From Anaerozeibacter quisquiliarum (lineage in GTDB: Bacteria > Bacillota > Clostridia > Christensenellales > Aristaeellaceae), in assembly GCA_051162045.1 (NCBI GenBank), contig JBISDI010000007.1: DNA of 64,000 nt, one strand, 5' to 3'. The first letter of the stretch is position 1. Each line of letters begins with the position of its first letter. Position numbers and translations under genes: made by a program. The notes beneath the pieces are model-generated. The model was not told the origin of the DNA and searched no databases. It saw only the letters and a list, made by a program, of their open reading frames with translations. Positions 7,874-15,989 of this stretch are shown one piece after another.

Positions 7874-9310
7874 ATGTCTTCTACTTGGGTGGCGCGCCGG
7901 CGGAAGCGGCGCACGCGCGGGGGGCTGCCGGGCCTTTTCAAGATGGCCGCCGTGATCGCGGCGGTGACGTTCGCCATCGTGCTGCTCATCCGCTTTGCAA
8001 CGCGCGGGACCGCGGACGACAGGTTCTGCGAGGGCGTGTATGTGGACGGGGTGTCCCTGGGCGGCATGAGCTACGACGAGGGCGCCCAGCGGGTCTTGGG
8101 CCGGGTGCAGGAGCGGCTGAGCGGCACGTTCACGCTGACCCACGGCGAGCGGCAGTGGACGTTCACGCCCTCGCAGTTCGGCGCGCACCTGAGCGCGGAT
8201 GCCGAGGCGCAGTTGAAGCAGGCCTGGAACTGGGGGAAGACCGGCACCGCGCGCGAAAAGCGCGAGCAGGTCGAGCTCCTCAAGGCCAACCCGCAATACT
8301 ACGACAGCGAGATCGTCTACGACGAGGCGATGTTCACGCAGTTCCTCGAGGGCATCGCGGCCGAGATCAGCGTGCCGGCGGTCGAGGCGACGGTGATTCC
8401 GGGCCTGAGCGAGCAGCTGACGGTGGAGCCGTCTCGGGACGGGCTGGGGCTGTCGGTGGAGGATTTGCGATCGACGCTCGACGCGGCGATCCGCGAGGGC
8501 AGCGGGGCCGAAATCGCGCTTCAGACGCATGTGCTCAAGCCTGCGCGCACCACCGAGGACACGCTGCAGAACACCCAGTTGATCGTCTACTACGTCACGT
8601 CCACCAAGGCCAGCAGCAGCAACCGCACCAAGAACATCCGGCGCGCGCTGCAGGCGTTTGACGGGTTTGAGGTCAGGCCGGGCCAGACCGTATCGATAAA
8701 CGAGGTGGTGGGCCCGCGCACGGTGGAGCGGGGGTTCTTCGAGGCGCCCGAGTACAACGGCACCGAGATCATCTCGGGCATCGGCGGCGGCACCTGCCAG
8801 GCGTCGAGCACGCTCTACGGCGCGCTGCTGCTGGCGAACATGGACATCGTCGAGCGCCAGTCGCACAACATGACCGTGGCCTACGTCAAGGCCAGCATGG
8901 ACGCGGTGGTGTCGCTGCAGCGGGGCAGGGAAAAAGACCTGCGCTTCACCAACCCCCTGCCCTACTCGATCTTCATCTACACCCACGTCGACCAGGAGAA
9001 GGCGCGCGTGCGCATCTACGGGCCGCAGAATGCGTACGAGATCCAGCTGGATCACAGGATCGTGGATCAGAAGCCGCCCAAGAAGAGCCGGTACGTGCCG
9101 GACACCAAGGGCAAGATCGTGTACTACAAGGACGAGGAGCCGGTGCTCAAGACCGAGGGCAAGGACATGGTCAAGAGCGTGGGTATGCGCATCTACTACG
9201 ACCGCGCGACCGGCCAGGAAGTCGACCGTCAAGTGTTTGACCAAGATACCTACTACGAGAAACAGCCGGAATACTGGGTCGGCGTGCATGAGCGGGGGTT
9301 CGAGGGTTAA
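7874..9310 (+). CDS. VanW family protein with membrane anchor and peptidoglycan-binding-like domain
   Basis: A 478-residue protein with a basic N terminus (RRRKRRTRGG), a single membrane segment at residues 24-41, an extracytoplasmic PG_binding_4-type region (about 50-270) and a VanW domain from about 235 to 400 marked by VSINEVVGPRT and GGGTCQASSTLYGALL. VanW proteins are common in spore-forming Firmicutes; the domain is associated with envelope functions but its activity is not established. The C-terminal 70 residues are charged and lack the G5 domain often fused in relatives. Start ATG 7874 has AGGAGG 10 nt upstream. It ends tail-to-tail with the next gene. Confidence 0.9.
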   Translation: MSSTWVARRRKRRTRGGLPGLFKMAAVIAAVTFAIVLLIRFATRGTADDRFCEGVYVDGVSLGGMSYDEGAQRVLGRVQERLSGTFTLTHGERQWTFTPSQFGAHLSADAEAQLKQAWNWGKTGTAREKREQVELLKANPQYYDSEIVYDEAMFTQFLEGIAAEISVPAVEATVIPGLSEQLTVEPSRDGLGLSVEDLRSTLDAAIREGSGAEIALQTHVLKPARTTEDTLQNTQLIVYYVTSTKASSSNRTKNIRRALQAFDGFEVRPGQTVSINEVVGPRTVERGFFEAPEYNGTEIISGIGGGTCQASSTLYGALLLANMDIVERQSHNMTVAYVKASMDAVVSLQRGREKDLRFTNPLPYSIFIYTHVDQEKARVRIYGPQNAYEIQLDHRIVDQKPPKKSRYVPDTKGKIVYYKDEEPVLKTEGKDMVKSVGMRIYYDRATGQEVDRQVFDQDTYYEKQPEYWVGVHERGFEG

Positions 9311-9398
9311 TACGCGCATGATACCTGGCATCGATTCCGGCGCATAGGTAAAGTAAAAAACGAGGGAGATGCAGCGCATTTCTCAACTTCGGTTCGCA

Positions 9399-10136
9399 TC
9401 ATCCGGGGAACAGCTCCGTTGGGGTTGCCCCCGGCTTTTTTAGCCCCAGCACCGCGAGCGCGATCAGGAACAGCGCGGCCAGCAGATAGACGGGCGCGCC
9501 GAGCAGCCAATAGACGGCCAGCATGAACAGCGCGTAGATCAGGCAGTAGGGCGCTTTTTTGCGGCTGGGCGCGAGGCGGGGCAGGCGCAGGCGGCGGCGC
9601 GCGGGCGGGGCCTCGGGCAGCTCAAGGCCGCTTCCCGCGAGCGCGTCCGCGAGCGCGTCCGCGTCCAGCAGGCGCACGGCGGGCGACCTGAGCGTCGCGG
9701 CGAGCGCTTGCGCTTCCCGGTCGATCGGGCCGGTCGAGGCCGCGACCAGGCGCTCGCCGCCCGCGTGCTCGCGCCAGAGCGCCAACAGGTCGTTGGCGTT
9801 GAGCGGCGGCGCGGCGCCGTGGCGGGCGAGCAACCGGAAGGCAAACGGCGGGGACGAGGCAAAGCGCGCGCGCACATGTGCCTCGGCCGCGTCGGCGTCA
9901 GGGCGCACGGCCCACCCGTCGATCAGCGCCCGTGCGTCGCGCGCGCGGGCGCGATTGTATGCGCGGTTCGCTCCGCAGCGCGCGCGCCAGGCGCGGCAGC
10001 AGGCGTGCGTCGAAAGGCCCAACGCGCAGGTCAGCGCCAGCGCGACCGGCCAGCGGCCGACCGCAGCCCAGAACAGCACAAAGCCCAGCGCCAGCAGCAG
10101 CACAAACAGCGCCGCACGGTCGATCTTACCCGGCAT
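9399..10136 (-). CDS. Hypothetical membrane protein with two terminal membrane hairpins
   Basis: A 245-residue protein with two hydrophobic segments near the N terminus (ALFVLLLALGFVLFWAAV and ALALTCALGLSTHACC), a soluble Ala/Arg-rich centre of about 140 residues, and two segments at the C terminus (LIYALFMLAVYWLLGAPVYL, LAALFLIALAVLGL). The centre contains an alternating pattern that could be a small alpha/beta domain, but no family is recognised. Start ATG 10136 is chosen because GGGAGG lies just upstream; an in-frame start at 10169 lacks one. A direct repeat of GATAAAGTT/AAAGTTTGGCGG lies in the upstream region. Confidence 0.7.
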   Translation of the reverse strand: MPGKIDRAALFVLLLALGFVLFWAAVGRWPVALALTCALGLSTHACCRAWRARCGANRAYNRARARDARALIDGWAVRPDADAAEAHVRARFASSPPFAFRLLARHGAAPPLNANDLLALWREHAGGERLVAASTGPIDREAQALAATLRSPAVRLLDADALADALAGSGLELPEAPPARRRLRLPRLAPSRKKAPYCLIYALFMLAVYWLLGAPVYLLAALFLIALAVLGLKKPGATPTELFPG

Positions 10137-10266
10137 GGTCTTCGCCTCCCGCCAAACTTTATCCGCCAAACTTCATCAACTTTATCTTAGAGCATGTGTA
10201 GATTTTCCTTTTCTAATCGCCGCGCATGGTATATAATATAGAGAACGAAGCGGGGAGCGATGGCGA

Positions 10267-11424
10267 TTGGGTACGATTGGCATCCTGGGTGGGACTTTTG
10301 ACCCGATTCACCTGGGGCATTTGAAGATGGCGGAGGCGGCGACCCGGCAGCTGTCGATCGGGCGCATGCTGTTCATCCCCGACGGCGATCCGCCGCACAA
10401 AGGCACGCAGGCCAGCGCCGAGGACCGGCTGAACATGGTGGTGCTGGCAATCCAAGGCCGGCCGGGTTTTGAGGCATCGGACGTGGAGGTGAAGCGCGCG
10501 GGCGTGACCTACACGCTGGATACGCTCAGAAGTCTTCGCGCGAGCGAGCCGGACGCGGATTTTTGCTACGTGGTAGGCGCGGACACACTCTTGACGATCG
10601 AGACCTGGCACGCCTTTGACGAGGTGGCCTCCTTGCTCAGGATGCTGGTGCTGGTGCCGCGGCCGGGCACTCCAGACCCTCTGATTAAAAGTCAGATGGC
10701 CTGCATCTCGGGCAAGTACCGCCTGGACATCCGCATGATCGGCCAGCCGGTATCGAATCTGTCGTCCACCGAGGTGCGGCAACGGGCCGCGCGCCACGAA
10801 TCGCTCGCGCTCTACGTGCCTGAGCCGGTCGAGCGCTACATCAAGGCCCGCAAGCTGTACCACGACCCGATGCTCGAAACGCTCAGGCACACGATGACCC
10901 CGGCGCGCTACCGCCACACGCTGGGCGTGGAGCGCATGGCCGTGAGGCTTGCGCAGCTGCACGGGGTAGATGTCGAGCAGGCGCGATTGGCGGCGCTGCT
11001 GCACGATTGCGCCAAGCACATGCAGGTCGCCGAGATGGCGGCGTTGGTCGCGCGCGAGGGCATCGCGCTGGCGGCGGGCGAGGGCGAGAGCCGGGCGCTT
11101 TTACACGCGGCGGCGGGCACGGCGCTGGCGCGCGAGCAGTTTCACGTGACCGACGGGCAGGTGCTCGATGCGATCCGCTGGCACACCACGGGCCGGGTCG
11201 GCATGACGGCGCTCGACAAGGTGATCTATCTGGCCGACATGACCGAGGAAAACCGCAGGGCCTTTCCGGGCCTTAACGAGATACGCGAGGCGGCCGAGGT
11301 GGATCTCGATCAGGCGATGGCCATCGCGGCGCGCCGCACGGTCGACTACGTGCGCACGCGCGGCATGCCGCTCAACGAGAGGACGCTGGAGCTCCTCGAA
11401 AGCATAAAGAATGACAGGATGTGA
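10267..11424 (+). CDS. nadD: Fused nicotinate-nucleotide adenylyltransferase (NadD) and YqeK-type HD hydrolase
   Basis: A 385-residue bifunctional protein. Residues 1-200 are NadD, which adenylates nicotinate mononucleotide in NAD synthesis: GGTFDPIHLGHL carries the HxGH nucleotidyl-transfer motif and SSTEVR the ISSTxIR motif. Residues 205-385 are a YqeK-type HD domain, with the metal ligands in RYRHTLGVERMA, LLHDCAKHM, IRWHTTG and IYLADMTE; YqeK relatives hydrolyse Ap4A symmetrically. In Bacillus these are adjacent separate genes. Start is TTG 10267 with GGGGAG 9 nt upstream; a nearby ATG at 10260 is out of frame. rsfS follows 10 nt later, the usual nadD-yqeK-rsfS order. Confidence 0.93.
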   Translation: MGTIGILGGTFDPIHLGHLKMAEAATRQLSIGRMLFIPDGDPPHKGTQASAEDRLNMVVLAIQGRPGFEASDVEVKRAGVTYTLDTLRSLRASEPDADFCYVVGADTLLTIETWHAFDEVASLLRMLVLVPRPGTPDPLIKSQMACISGKYRLDIRMIGQPVSNLSSTEVRQRAARHESLALYVPEPVERYIKARKLYHDPMLETLRHTMTPARYRHTLGVERMAVRLAQLHGVDVEQARLAALLHDCAKHMQVAEMAALVAREGIALAAGEGESRALLHAAAGTALAREQFHVTDGQVLDAIRWHTTGRVGMTALDKVIYLADMTEENRRAFPGLNEIREAAEVDLDQAMAIAARRTVDYVRTRGMPLNERTLELLESIKNDRM

Positions 11425-11434
11425 GGGAAAAGAC

Positions 11435-11809
11435 ATGATGAATCCCAAGGAACTGGCGCAGCGGATCGCGGCGACCCTTGATGAGAAAAAAGGCGACAAC
11501 ATCATGGTGCTCGACGTCAAGCACCTGACGTCGATCACCGACTACTTTGTCATCGCGAGCGCGAACAATACGATCAAGGTGCACGCGCTGGCCGAGGCGG
11601 TGGAGGAGAAACTCGAGCAGGAGGACATCCCCGTCCGCCGCAAGGAGGGTCAGCGCGAGGCGCGCTGGGTGGTGCTCGATTATGCAAGCGTCATCGTGCA
11701 CCTGTTCCATGAGGAGGAGCGGGCCTATTACAACATCGAGCGGTTGTGGATGGACGGCGGCAACCTGACGCCTTTTTTGCCCAAAGATGCGGAGGAAGAA
11801 CGCATATGA
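11435..11809 (+). CDS. rsfS: Ribosomal silencing factor RsfS
   Basis: A 124-residue RsfS/Iojap protein that binds ribosomal protein uL14 and blocks 30S-50S joining in stationary phase or starvation. The family core is evident: DNIMVLDVKHLTSITDYFVIASANN, then the RREGQxEARWVVLDYASVIVHLFHEEERAYYNIERLW block (shown here as RRKEGQREARWVV and VHLFHEEER). Start ATG 11435 has GAGGG 7 nt upstream. The stop overlaps the next start as ATGA, so translation is coupled to the anti-sigma-like gene. Confidence 0.93.
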   Translation: MMNPKELAQRIAATLDEKKGDNIMVLDVKHLTSITDYFVIASANNTIKVHALAEAVEEKLEQEDIPVRRKEGQREARWVVLDYASVIVHLFHEEERAYYNIERLWMDGGNLTPFLPKDAEEERI

Positions 11810-12201
11810 CCCCGGCTGATAACGCGGTGGTGCTCACCGTACCCGCCGAGCGCGAGATGATGCTGGTGGTGCGGCTGACCACCTCGGGCGCGCTGGCGCG
11901 CTCGGGGCTGTCGGTCGACGTGGTGAGCGATGTAAAGCTGGCGGCTGAGGAGGCGTGCGGCTGCCTGATGCGCACGTCGCACTGCCGTTCGCTGCGCGTG
12001 TCCTACTGGACCGAGGACGGCTACTTCTGCCTGCGCGCCGAGTCGACCGCCTGCGATTGCCAAGAGGGTGGGTCGTTGCTGAGCGACGATGAGATCTCGG
12101 TAATTCGGTGCGTGCTGAGCTCGATGACCGACGAGGTAACCTTGAGTTTCGACGATGACCGCCTGCGTGCGATCGACATGCGCAAGCGGTTGCCGCGCTG
12201 A
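11806..12201 (+). CDS. RsbW/SpoIIAB-like anti-sigma protein with degenerate ATP site
   Basis: A 131-residue protein whose fold resembles the GHKL anti-sigma kinases RsbW/SpoIIAB: an N-terminal helix-strand region, LAAEEACGCLMR where family members have the N-box EAxxNAxxHA, and a final SSMTDEVTL...MRKRL part matching the LMDEV...KRL ending. The N-box asparagine that coordinates Mg-ATP is absent, and no DxGxGF or GLGL glycine box is visible. It may bind its partner sigma factor without being a kinase. It lies directly before the sigma gene (9 nt), and no anti-anti-sigma RsbV/SpoIIAA gene is in the operon. ATG 11806 has GGAGG upstream at 11791. Confidence 0.68.
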   Translation: MTPADNAVVLTVPAEREMMLVVRLTTSGALARSGLSVDVVSDVKLAAEEACGCLMRTSHCRSLRVSYWTEDGYFCLRAESTACDCQEGGSLLSDDEISVIRCVLSSMTDEVTLSFDDDRLRAIDMRKRLPR

Positions 12202-12210
12202 GGGGCGACC

Positions 12211-12975
12211 ATGGCTTACAAAGGCACAACGTACAGCACGGAGGCGCTGATCCTGCAGTACCAGCAGTCGAACGACGTCGCGCTGCGTGATAAGCTGGCC
12301 GCGGCGCACCTGTACATCGCCGACATCGTGGCCCGCCGCTTCTCGGGGCGGGGCGTGGAGTACGACGATCTGTACCAGGTGGCTTCGCTTGCGCTGCTCA
12401 AGGCGATCGAGCGCTTCGACGTCCAAAAGGGCGTCAAGTTCGTCAGCTACGCCACGCCCACGATGGTGGGCGAGGTCAAAAACTATTTCCGCGACAAATC
12501 GCGCCTGATTTCGCTGCCCCGCCGTTCAACCGCGCTGAACCGCCGCATCAAGAACGCCTGCACGGATCTGGAACAGCGGCTGATGCGCTCGCCCACGCCC
12601 ATCGAGCTGGCCGAAGAGCTGGACGCGCCGCTCGACGAGGTGCTCGAGGCGCTCGAGGCGCAAAACGCGGCCAGCCCGCTGTCCTTGGACGCCTCTCCGG
12701 CGGGTGTGGACGACTCGCCGCTCCAGTCGATGTTGGGCCGCGAGGAAGAAGGCTTCGCGCGTTTTGACGAGCGCGACCTGCTCGAGCGCGCGCTGACGAA
12801 GCTCAGCGAAGACGAGCGGCGCGTGATCGCGGAGCGCTACTTCGAGGGGCTGAGCCAGCGGGTGGTCGGCGAACAGATGGGCGTGTCGCAGATGACGATA
12901 TCGCGCATCGAGCGGCGCGCGCTGGACAAGATCCGCTCGCTGATCGTGCGCGGGGATGGGGAGGCGGAGGCATGA
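12211..12975 (+). CDS. Sigma-70 family factor of the SigB/SigF/SigG type
   Basis: A 254-residue sigma factor. Region 2 is recognisable by DLYQVASLALLKAIERFD and VKFVSYATPTMVGEVKNYFRD, close to SigB/SigF; region 3 follows (RIKNACTDLEQRLMRSPTPI), and region 4 has the helix-turn-helix GLSQRVVGEQMGVSQMTISR. Length matches SigB/SigF (about 250-265). It is preceded by a degenerate RsbW-like gene, so it is probably held by it. It is not SigG or SigE, which are elsewhere in the window, and lack of a SpoIIAA gene argues against the canonical spoIIA operon. The stop overlaps proC as ATGA. Start ATG 12211 has GAGGGG upstream. Confidence 0.85.
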   Translation: MAYKGTTYSTEALILQYQQSNDVALRDKLAAAHLYIADIVARRFSGRGVEYDDLYQVASLALLKAIERFDVQKGVKFVSYATPTMVGEVKNYFRDKSRLISLPRRSTALNRRIKNACTDLEQRLMRSPTPIELAEELDAPLDEVLEALEAQNAASPLSLDASPAGVDDSPLQSMLGREEEGFARFDERDLLERALTKLSEDERRVIAERYFEGLSQRVVGEQMGVSQMTISRIERRALDKIRSLIVRGDGEAEA

Positions 12976-13772
12976 ACCTGGGATTCATCGGAGCAGGCAA
13001 CATGGCGGGCGCGCTGATTCGGGGCGTGGTCGCCGGCGGCGTGTTGCGGGCAGATGACGTACACGTCTTCGACGTGAACGCGGAACTGACGTCGCGCATG
13101 GCGTCGGAGCTTCGCGTCGTCGCGCACGAATCGTGCGCCGCCATGATCGAAGCATCCGACATGGTGGTGCTGGCGGTCAAGCCCAATGTGGTCGCGCAGG
13201 TGCTCGCTGAGCAAAAACAGGCGCTCAGAGGCAAGGCGCTGATTTCAATCGCGGCCGGCTGGACGTGCGCGATGCTGCGCGCGGCGCTCGAAGAGAGCAC
13301 GCGCGTGCTGCGCGCGATGCCCAACACCCCGGCGCTGGTCGGCCAGGGCATGACGGCGTTCAGCCGCGCGCACGCGCTGACCGATCGGGAGCGCGCGTTC
13401 GCCGAGCGCATGTTTGAATCGCTTGGCCGGCTCACCTGGGTGCGCGAGGATCAGATGGAGGCGGTGGTCGGCGTGTCCGGCAGCGGCCCGGCCTACGCCT
13501 ATCTCTTCCTGGAGGCGCTGGCTGACGCCGGGGTCTACCTGGGGCTTGCGCGCGATCAGGCGCTCGCGATGGCGGCGCAGACGCTCAAGGGCGCGGCCGA
13601 GATGGCGCTCGTGACCGGTCAGCACCCGGGCGCGCTCAAGGACGCGGTGTGCTCGCCGGGCGGCACCACGATCGCGGCGGTCAAGGCGCTCGAGGAGGGC
13701 GGTCTGCGCGCGGCGGTGATCGGCGCGGCGGTGGCGGCGGCTGAAAAAGCGAGCCAAATGAGCCGGGCATGA
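12972..13772 (+). CDS. proC: Pyrroline-5-carboxylate reductase
   Basis: Reduces pyrroline-5-carboxylate to proline with NAD(P)H. The 266-residue protein begins with the Rossmann motif GFIGAGNMAGALIRG, has the AVKPNVVAQVL strand, the MPNTPALVGQGMT loop and the C-terminal family signature SGSGPAYAYLFLEALADAGV followed by HPGALKDAVCSPGGTT. All catalytic-loop features are intact and length is typical. It overlaps the sigma gene and rnhA by ATGA at both ends, making it a coupled member of the nadD operon. Confidence 0.95.
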   Translation: MNLGFIGAGNMAGALIRGVVAGGVLRADDVHVFDVNAELTSRMASELRVVAHESCAAMIEASDMVVLAVKPNVVAQVLAEQKQALRGKALISIAAGWTCAMLRAALEESTRVLRAMPNTPALVGQGMTAFSRAHALTDRERAFAERMFESLGRLTWVREDQMEAVVGVSGSGPAYAYLFLEALADAGVYLGLARDQALAMAAQTLKGAAEMALVTGQHPGALKDAVCSPGGTTIAAVKALEEGGLRAAVIGAAVAAAEKASQMSRA

Positions 13773-14215
13773 AGCAGCTTAAGCTGTATACCGACGGCGC
13801 CTGTTCGGGCAACCCGGGCCCGGGCGGGTGGGGCGCGGTGCTGATCTACAAGGACTTCCGGCGCGAACTGTCGGGCTACGACCCGGCCACCACAAACAAC
13901 CGCATGGAAATGCAGGCTGCGATCGAGGGCCTCAGCGCGCTCAAGGAGCCCTGCGAGGTCGCGCTGTACACCGACAGCGCCTATCTCGCCCACGCGTTTC
14001 AAAAGCGCTGGCTCGACAACTGGCAGAAAAACAACTGGCTCAAGAGCGACAAAAAGCCGGTGGAAAACCGCGACCTGTGGGAAGCCCTGCTTTCGCTCAC
14101 CGCCCGGCATAAGGTGAGCTTCATCAAGGTCAAGGGGCATTCCACCAACAAAGAAAACAACCGCTGCGACGAGCTGGCCACCGGCGCGATCAAGCGCGCG
14201 CGGGGGCAGAGCTAA
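13769..14215 (+). CDS. rnhA: Ribonuclease HI
   Basis: Degrades the RNA strand of RNA-DNA hybrids. The 148-residue protein contains the four catalytic carboxylates in their normal setting: YTDGACSGNPGPGGW (first Asp), NNRMEMQAAIEGL (Glu), LYTDSAYL (second Asp) and NRCDELAT (last Asp), plus the KVKGHST histidine loop. The basic protrusion WLDNWQKNNWLKSD is present, so this is the E. coli-like long form. Coupled to proC by an ATGA overlap; its stop codon lies within the ribosome binding site of the next gene. Confidence 0.95.
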   Translation: MKQLKLYTDGACSGNPGPGGWGAVLIYKDFRRELSGYDPATTNNRMEMQAAIEGLSALKEPCEVALYTDSAYLAHAFQKRWLDNWQKNNWLKSDKKPVENRDLWEALLSLTARHKVSFIKVKGHSTNKENNRCDELATGAIKRARGQS

Positions 14216-14221
14216 GGAAGC

Positions 14222-15088
14222 ATGGCGATGATCTACTTGGACAGCATCACCTTCCCGACCGAGGATCAGGAATGGGGTTTCCGGCTTTCGGTCCAGCGGA
14301 CCTGCTACAACAGCTTATACCCGTTCTACGTGCTATCGCAGGCGGGGCTTAAGCGCATCGACTTCGAGCCCGTCACGATCCTGTACGGCGGCAACGGCTC
14401 GGGCAAGACGACCGCGCTGAACGTCATCGCGGAAAAGCTGGGCGCCCAGCGCGGCGCGCCCTACAACCGCTCGAATTTCTTTGAGGATTATGTGAATATG
14501 TGCCGGGTGCGGTTGGAGGCGGACGTTCCGCCTCACAGCCGGATCGTGACCAGCGACGACGTGTTTGACTACATGCTGGGCATCCGCAGCCTCAACGAGG
14601 GCATCGACCGGCAGAAGGAACTGCTGTTCGACGAGCATTACGCCGCGAGGCATTCCACCTTTCAGATACGCTCGCTGGAGGATTACGAGGCGCTGAAGAA
14701 GCGCAACAGCGCGCGGCGCAAGACGCAGTCGGCCTTTGTGCGCGAGCAACTGATGGACACCGTGCGCGAGCAGTCCAACGGCGAAAGCGCGATCTTCTAC
14801 TTCAGGCAGAAGATCGAAGCCGACGCGCTCTACCTGTTGGACGAACCGGAAAACAGCCTCTCGGCCGCAAAGCAGATTGAGCTCGCCCAATACCTTGCGG
14901 AGTCGGCGCGCTACATGGGCTGTCAACTGGTCATCTCCACGCATTCCCCCTTTTTGCTGGCAATGCCGAACGTCAAGATCTACGACCTCGACGCGCGTCC
15001 CGTGGACGTCAAGCCATGGACCGAGCTTGCCAACGTGCGCGCATATTACGATTTCTTCTCACGGCATGCGGGGGCGTTTGAAAATTGA
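14222..15088 (+). CDS. AAA family (ABC-type) ATPase, unknown role
   Basis: A 288-residue soluble ATPase with Walker A GGNGSGKTT (near residue 56), a Walker B at ALYLLDEPENSLS and the H-loop ISTHSPFLL, giving the AAA_21/OLD-like ATP-binding cassette. The middle (about 90-200) is charged and helical and lacks a recognisable signature motif beyond NSLS at the Walker B strand. Such single-gene ATPases occur widely and are sometimes linked to DNA or phage defence, but no partner nuclease or TOPRIM domain is adjacent. Start ATG 14222 follows AAGGAAG. Its 3' end carries the promoter for the aldolase. Confidence 0.8.
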   Translation: MAMIYLDSITFPTEDQEWGFRLSVQRTCYNSLYPFYVLSQAGLKRIDFEPVTILYGGNGSGKTTALNVIAEKLGAQRGAPYNRSNFFEDYVNMCRVRLEADVPPHSRIVTSDDVFDYMLGIRSLNEGIDRQKELLFDEHYAARHSTFQIRSLEDYEALKKRNSARRKTQSAFVREQLMDTVREQSNGESAIFYFRQKIEADALYLLDEPENSLSAAKQIELAQYLAESARYMGCQLVISTHSPFLLAMPNVKIYDLDARPVDVKPWTELANVRAYYDFFSRHAGAFEN

Positions 15089-15113
15089 CATGCAAAATGG
15101 CGCATGATATGAT
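15085..15113 (+). promoter_or_regulatory. Sigma-A type promoter for the aldolase/MBL pair
   Basis: TTGACA (15085-15090), 17 bp, TATGAT (15108-15113), overlapping the last codon of the upstream ATPase. Confidence 0.75.
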
Positions 15114-15152
15114 GGGCGAGGATTTGAGACTCAGAAAGGGACGATACTTCCT

Positions 15153-15989
15153 ATGGCACTTTACACGATGAAGGAATTGCTGCACGACGCGCAGCGCAGG
15201 CACTACGGCATCGGCTTTTTCAACGCGGTCAACATGGACATGGCGCGCGCCTACATCTTAGCCGCCGAAGAGGTCGCCTCGCCGATCATCATCGGCACGG
15301 CGGAGGCGCTCTTGGGCTATGCGTCCATTGACTGGATCGCACCGTTGCTGATCGACGCGGCCCGGCGCGCGAGGGTGCCGGTCGCCGTGCATCTGGATCA
15401 CAGCTACCGCTTCGACACGCTGATGCAGGCGCTGCGCGCGGGTTTCGGCTCGGTCATGTACGACGGATCGCGCGAGACGCATGAACACAACATCATCAAC
15501 TCGACAAAGATCGCCGAGATCGCGCACACCATGGGCGCGGGCGTCGAATGCGAGCTGGGCCGCGTAGGCGGGTTATCCGACGAGACCGGCAGCGAGGACA
15601 CCACCGAGTACACCGACCCGCTTATGGCGAAGGACTTCGTCGATCGCACCGGCGCGGACTTCCTGGCGGTGTCGATCGGCACCGCGCACGGCGTGTACAA
15701 GTCCACGCCCAAACTCGACTTTGAAAGGCTCAAGGCCATTCGCAAGACGGTGGATGCCCCGCTGGTGCTGCACGGCGGATCGGGGCTGTCGGACGACGAC
15801 TTCCGCTTGACGGTCGCCCACGGCATCGCCAAGGTCAACGTCTACACCGACGTAATTCTGGCCGCGAAACGCGCGCTGTCAGGCCACCCGGACGCCTCCT
15901 ACACCGACGCGCTGCAACTGGCCGAAGCCGCGATGAAGCAGGCGACGCTGAAAAAGCTGAACCTGTTCGGCAGCGCGGGGAAGGCATGA
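15153..15989 (+). CDS. Class II ketose-bisphosphate aldolase
   Basis: A 278-residue zinc-dependent aldolase of the fructose-bisphosphate/tagatose-bisphosphate type, cleaving a ketose 1,6-bisphosphate to dihydroxyacetone phosphate and an aldose phosphate. Zinc ligands and active-site loops are visible: VAVHLDHS, GVECELGRVGG, SIGTAHGVYK and LHGGSGLSD, with NVYTDV binding phosphate. Whether the substrate is fructose-, tagatose- or sulfo-sugar bisphosphate cannot be decided. AAAGGGA lies 11 nt before ATG 15153. The gene overlaps the downstream MBL-fold gene as ATGA. Confidence 0.9.
   Translation: MALYTMKELLHDAQRRHYGIGFFNAVNMDMARAYILAAEEVASPIIIGTAEALLGYASIDWIAPLLIDAARRARVPVAVHLDHSYRFDTLMQALRAGFGSVMYDGSRETHEHNIINSTKIAEIAHTMGAGVECELGRVGGLSDETGSEDTTEYTDPLMAKDFVDRTGADFLAVSIGTAHGVYKSTPKLDFERLKAIRKTVDAPLVLHGGSGLSDDDFRLTVAHGIAKVNVYTDVILAAKRALSGHPDASYTDALQLAEAAMKQATLKKLNLFGSAGKA

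Noticed and set aside
14222..15088. Anti-phage defence ATPase
   Set aside because: The ATPase lacks an adjacent nuclease or effector and sits in a housekeeping operon; the call would be speculation.
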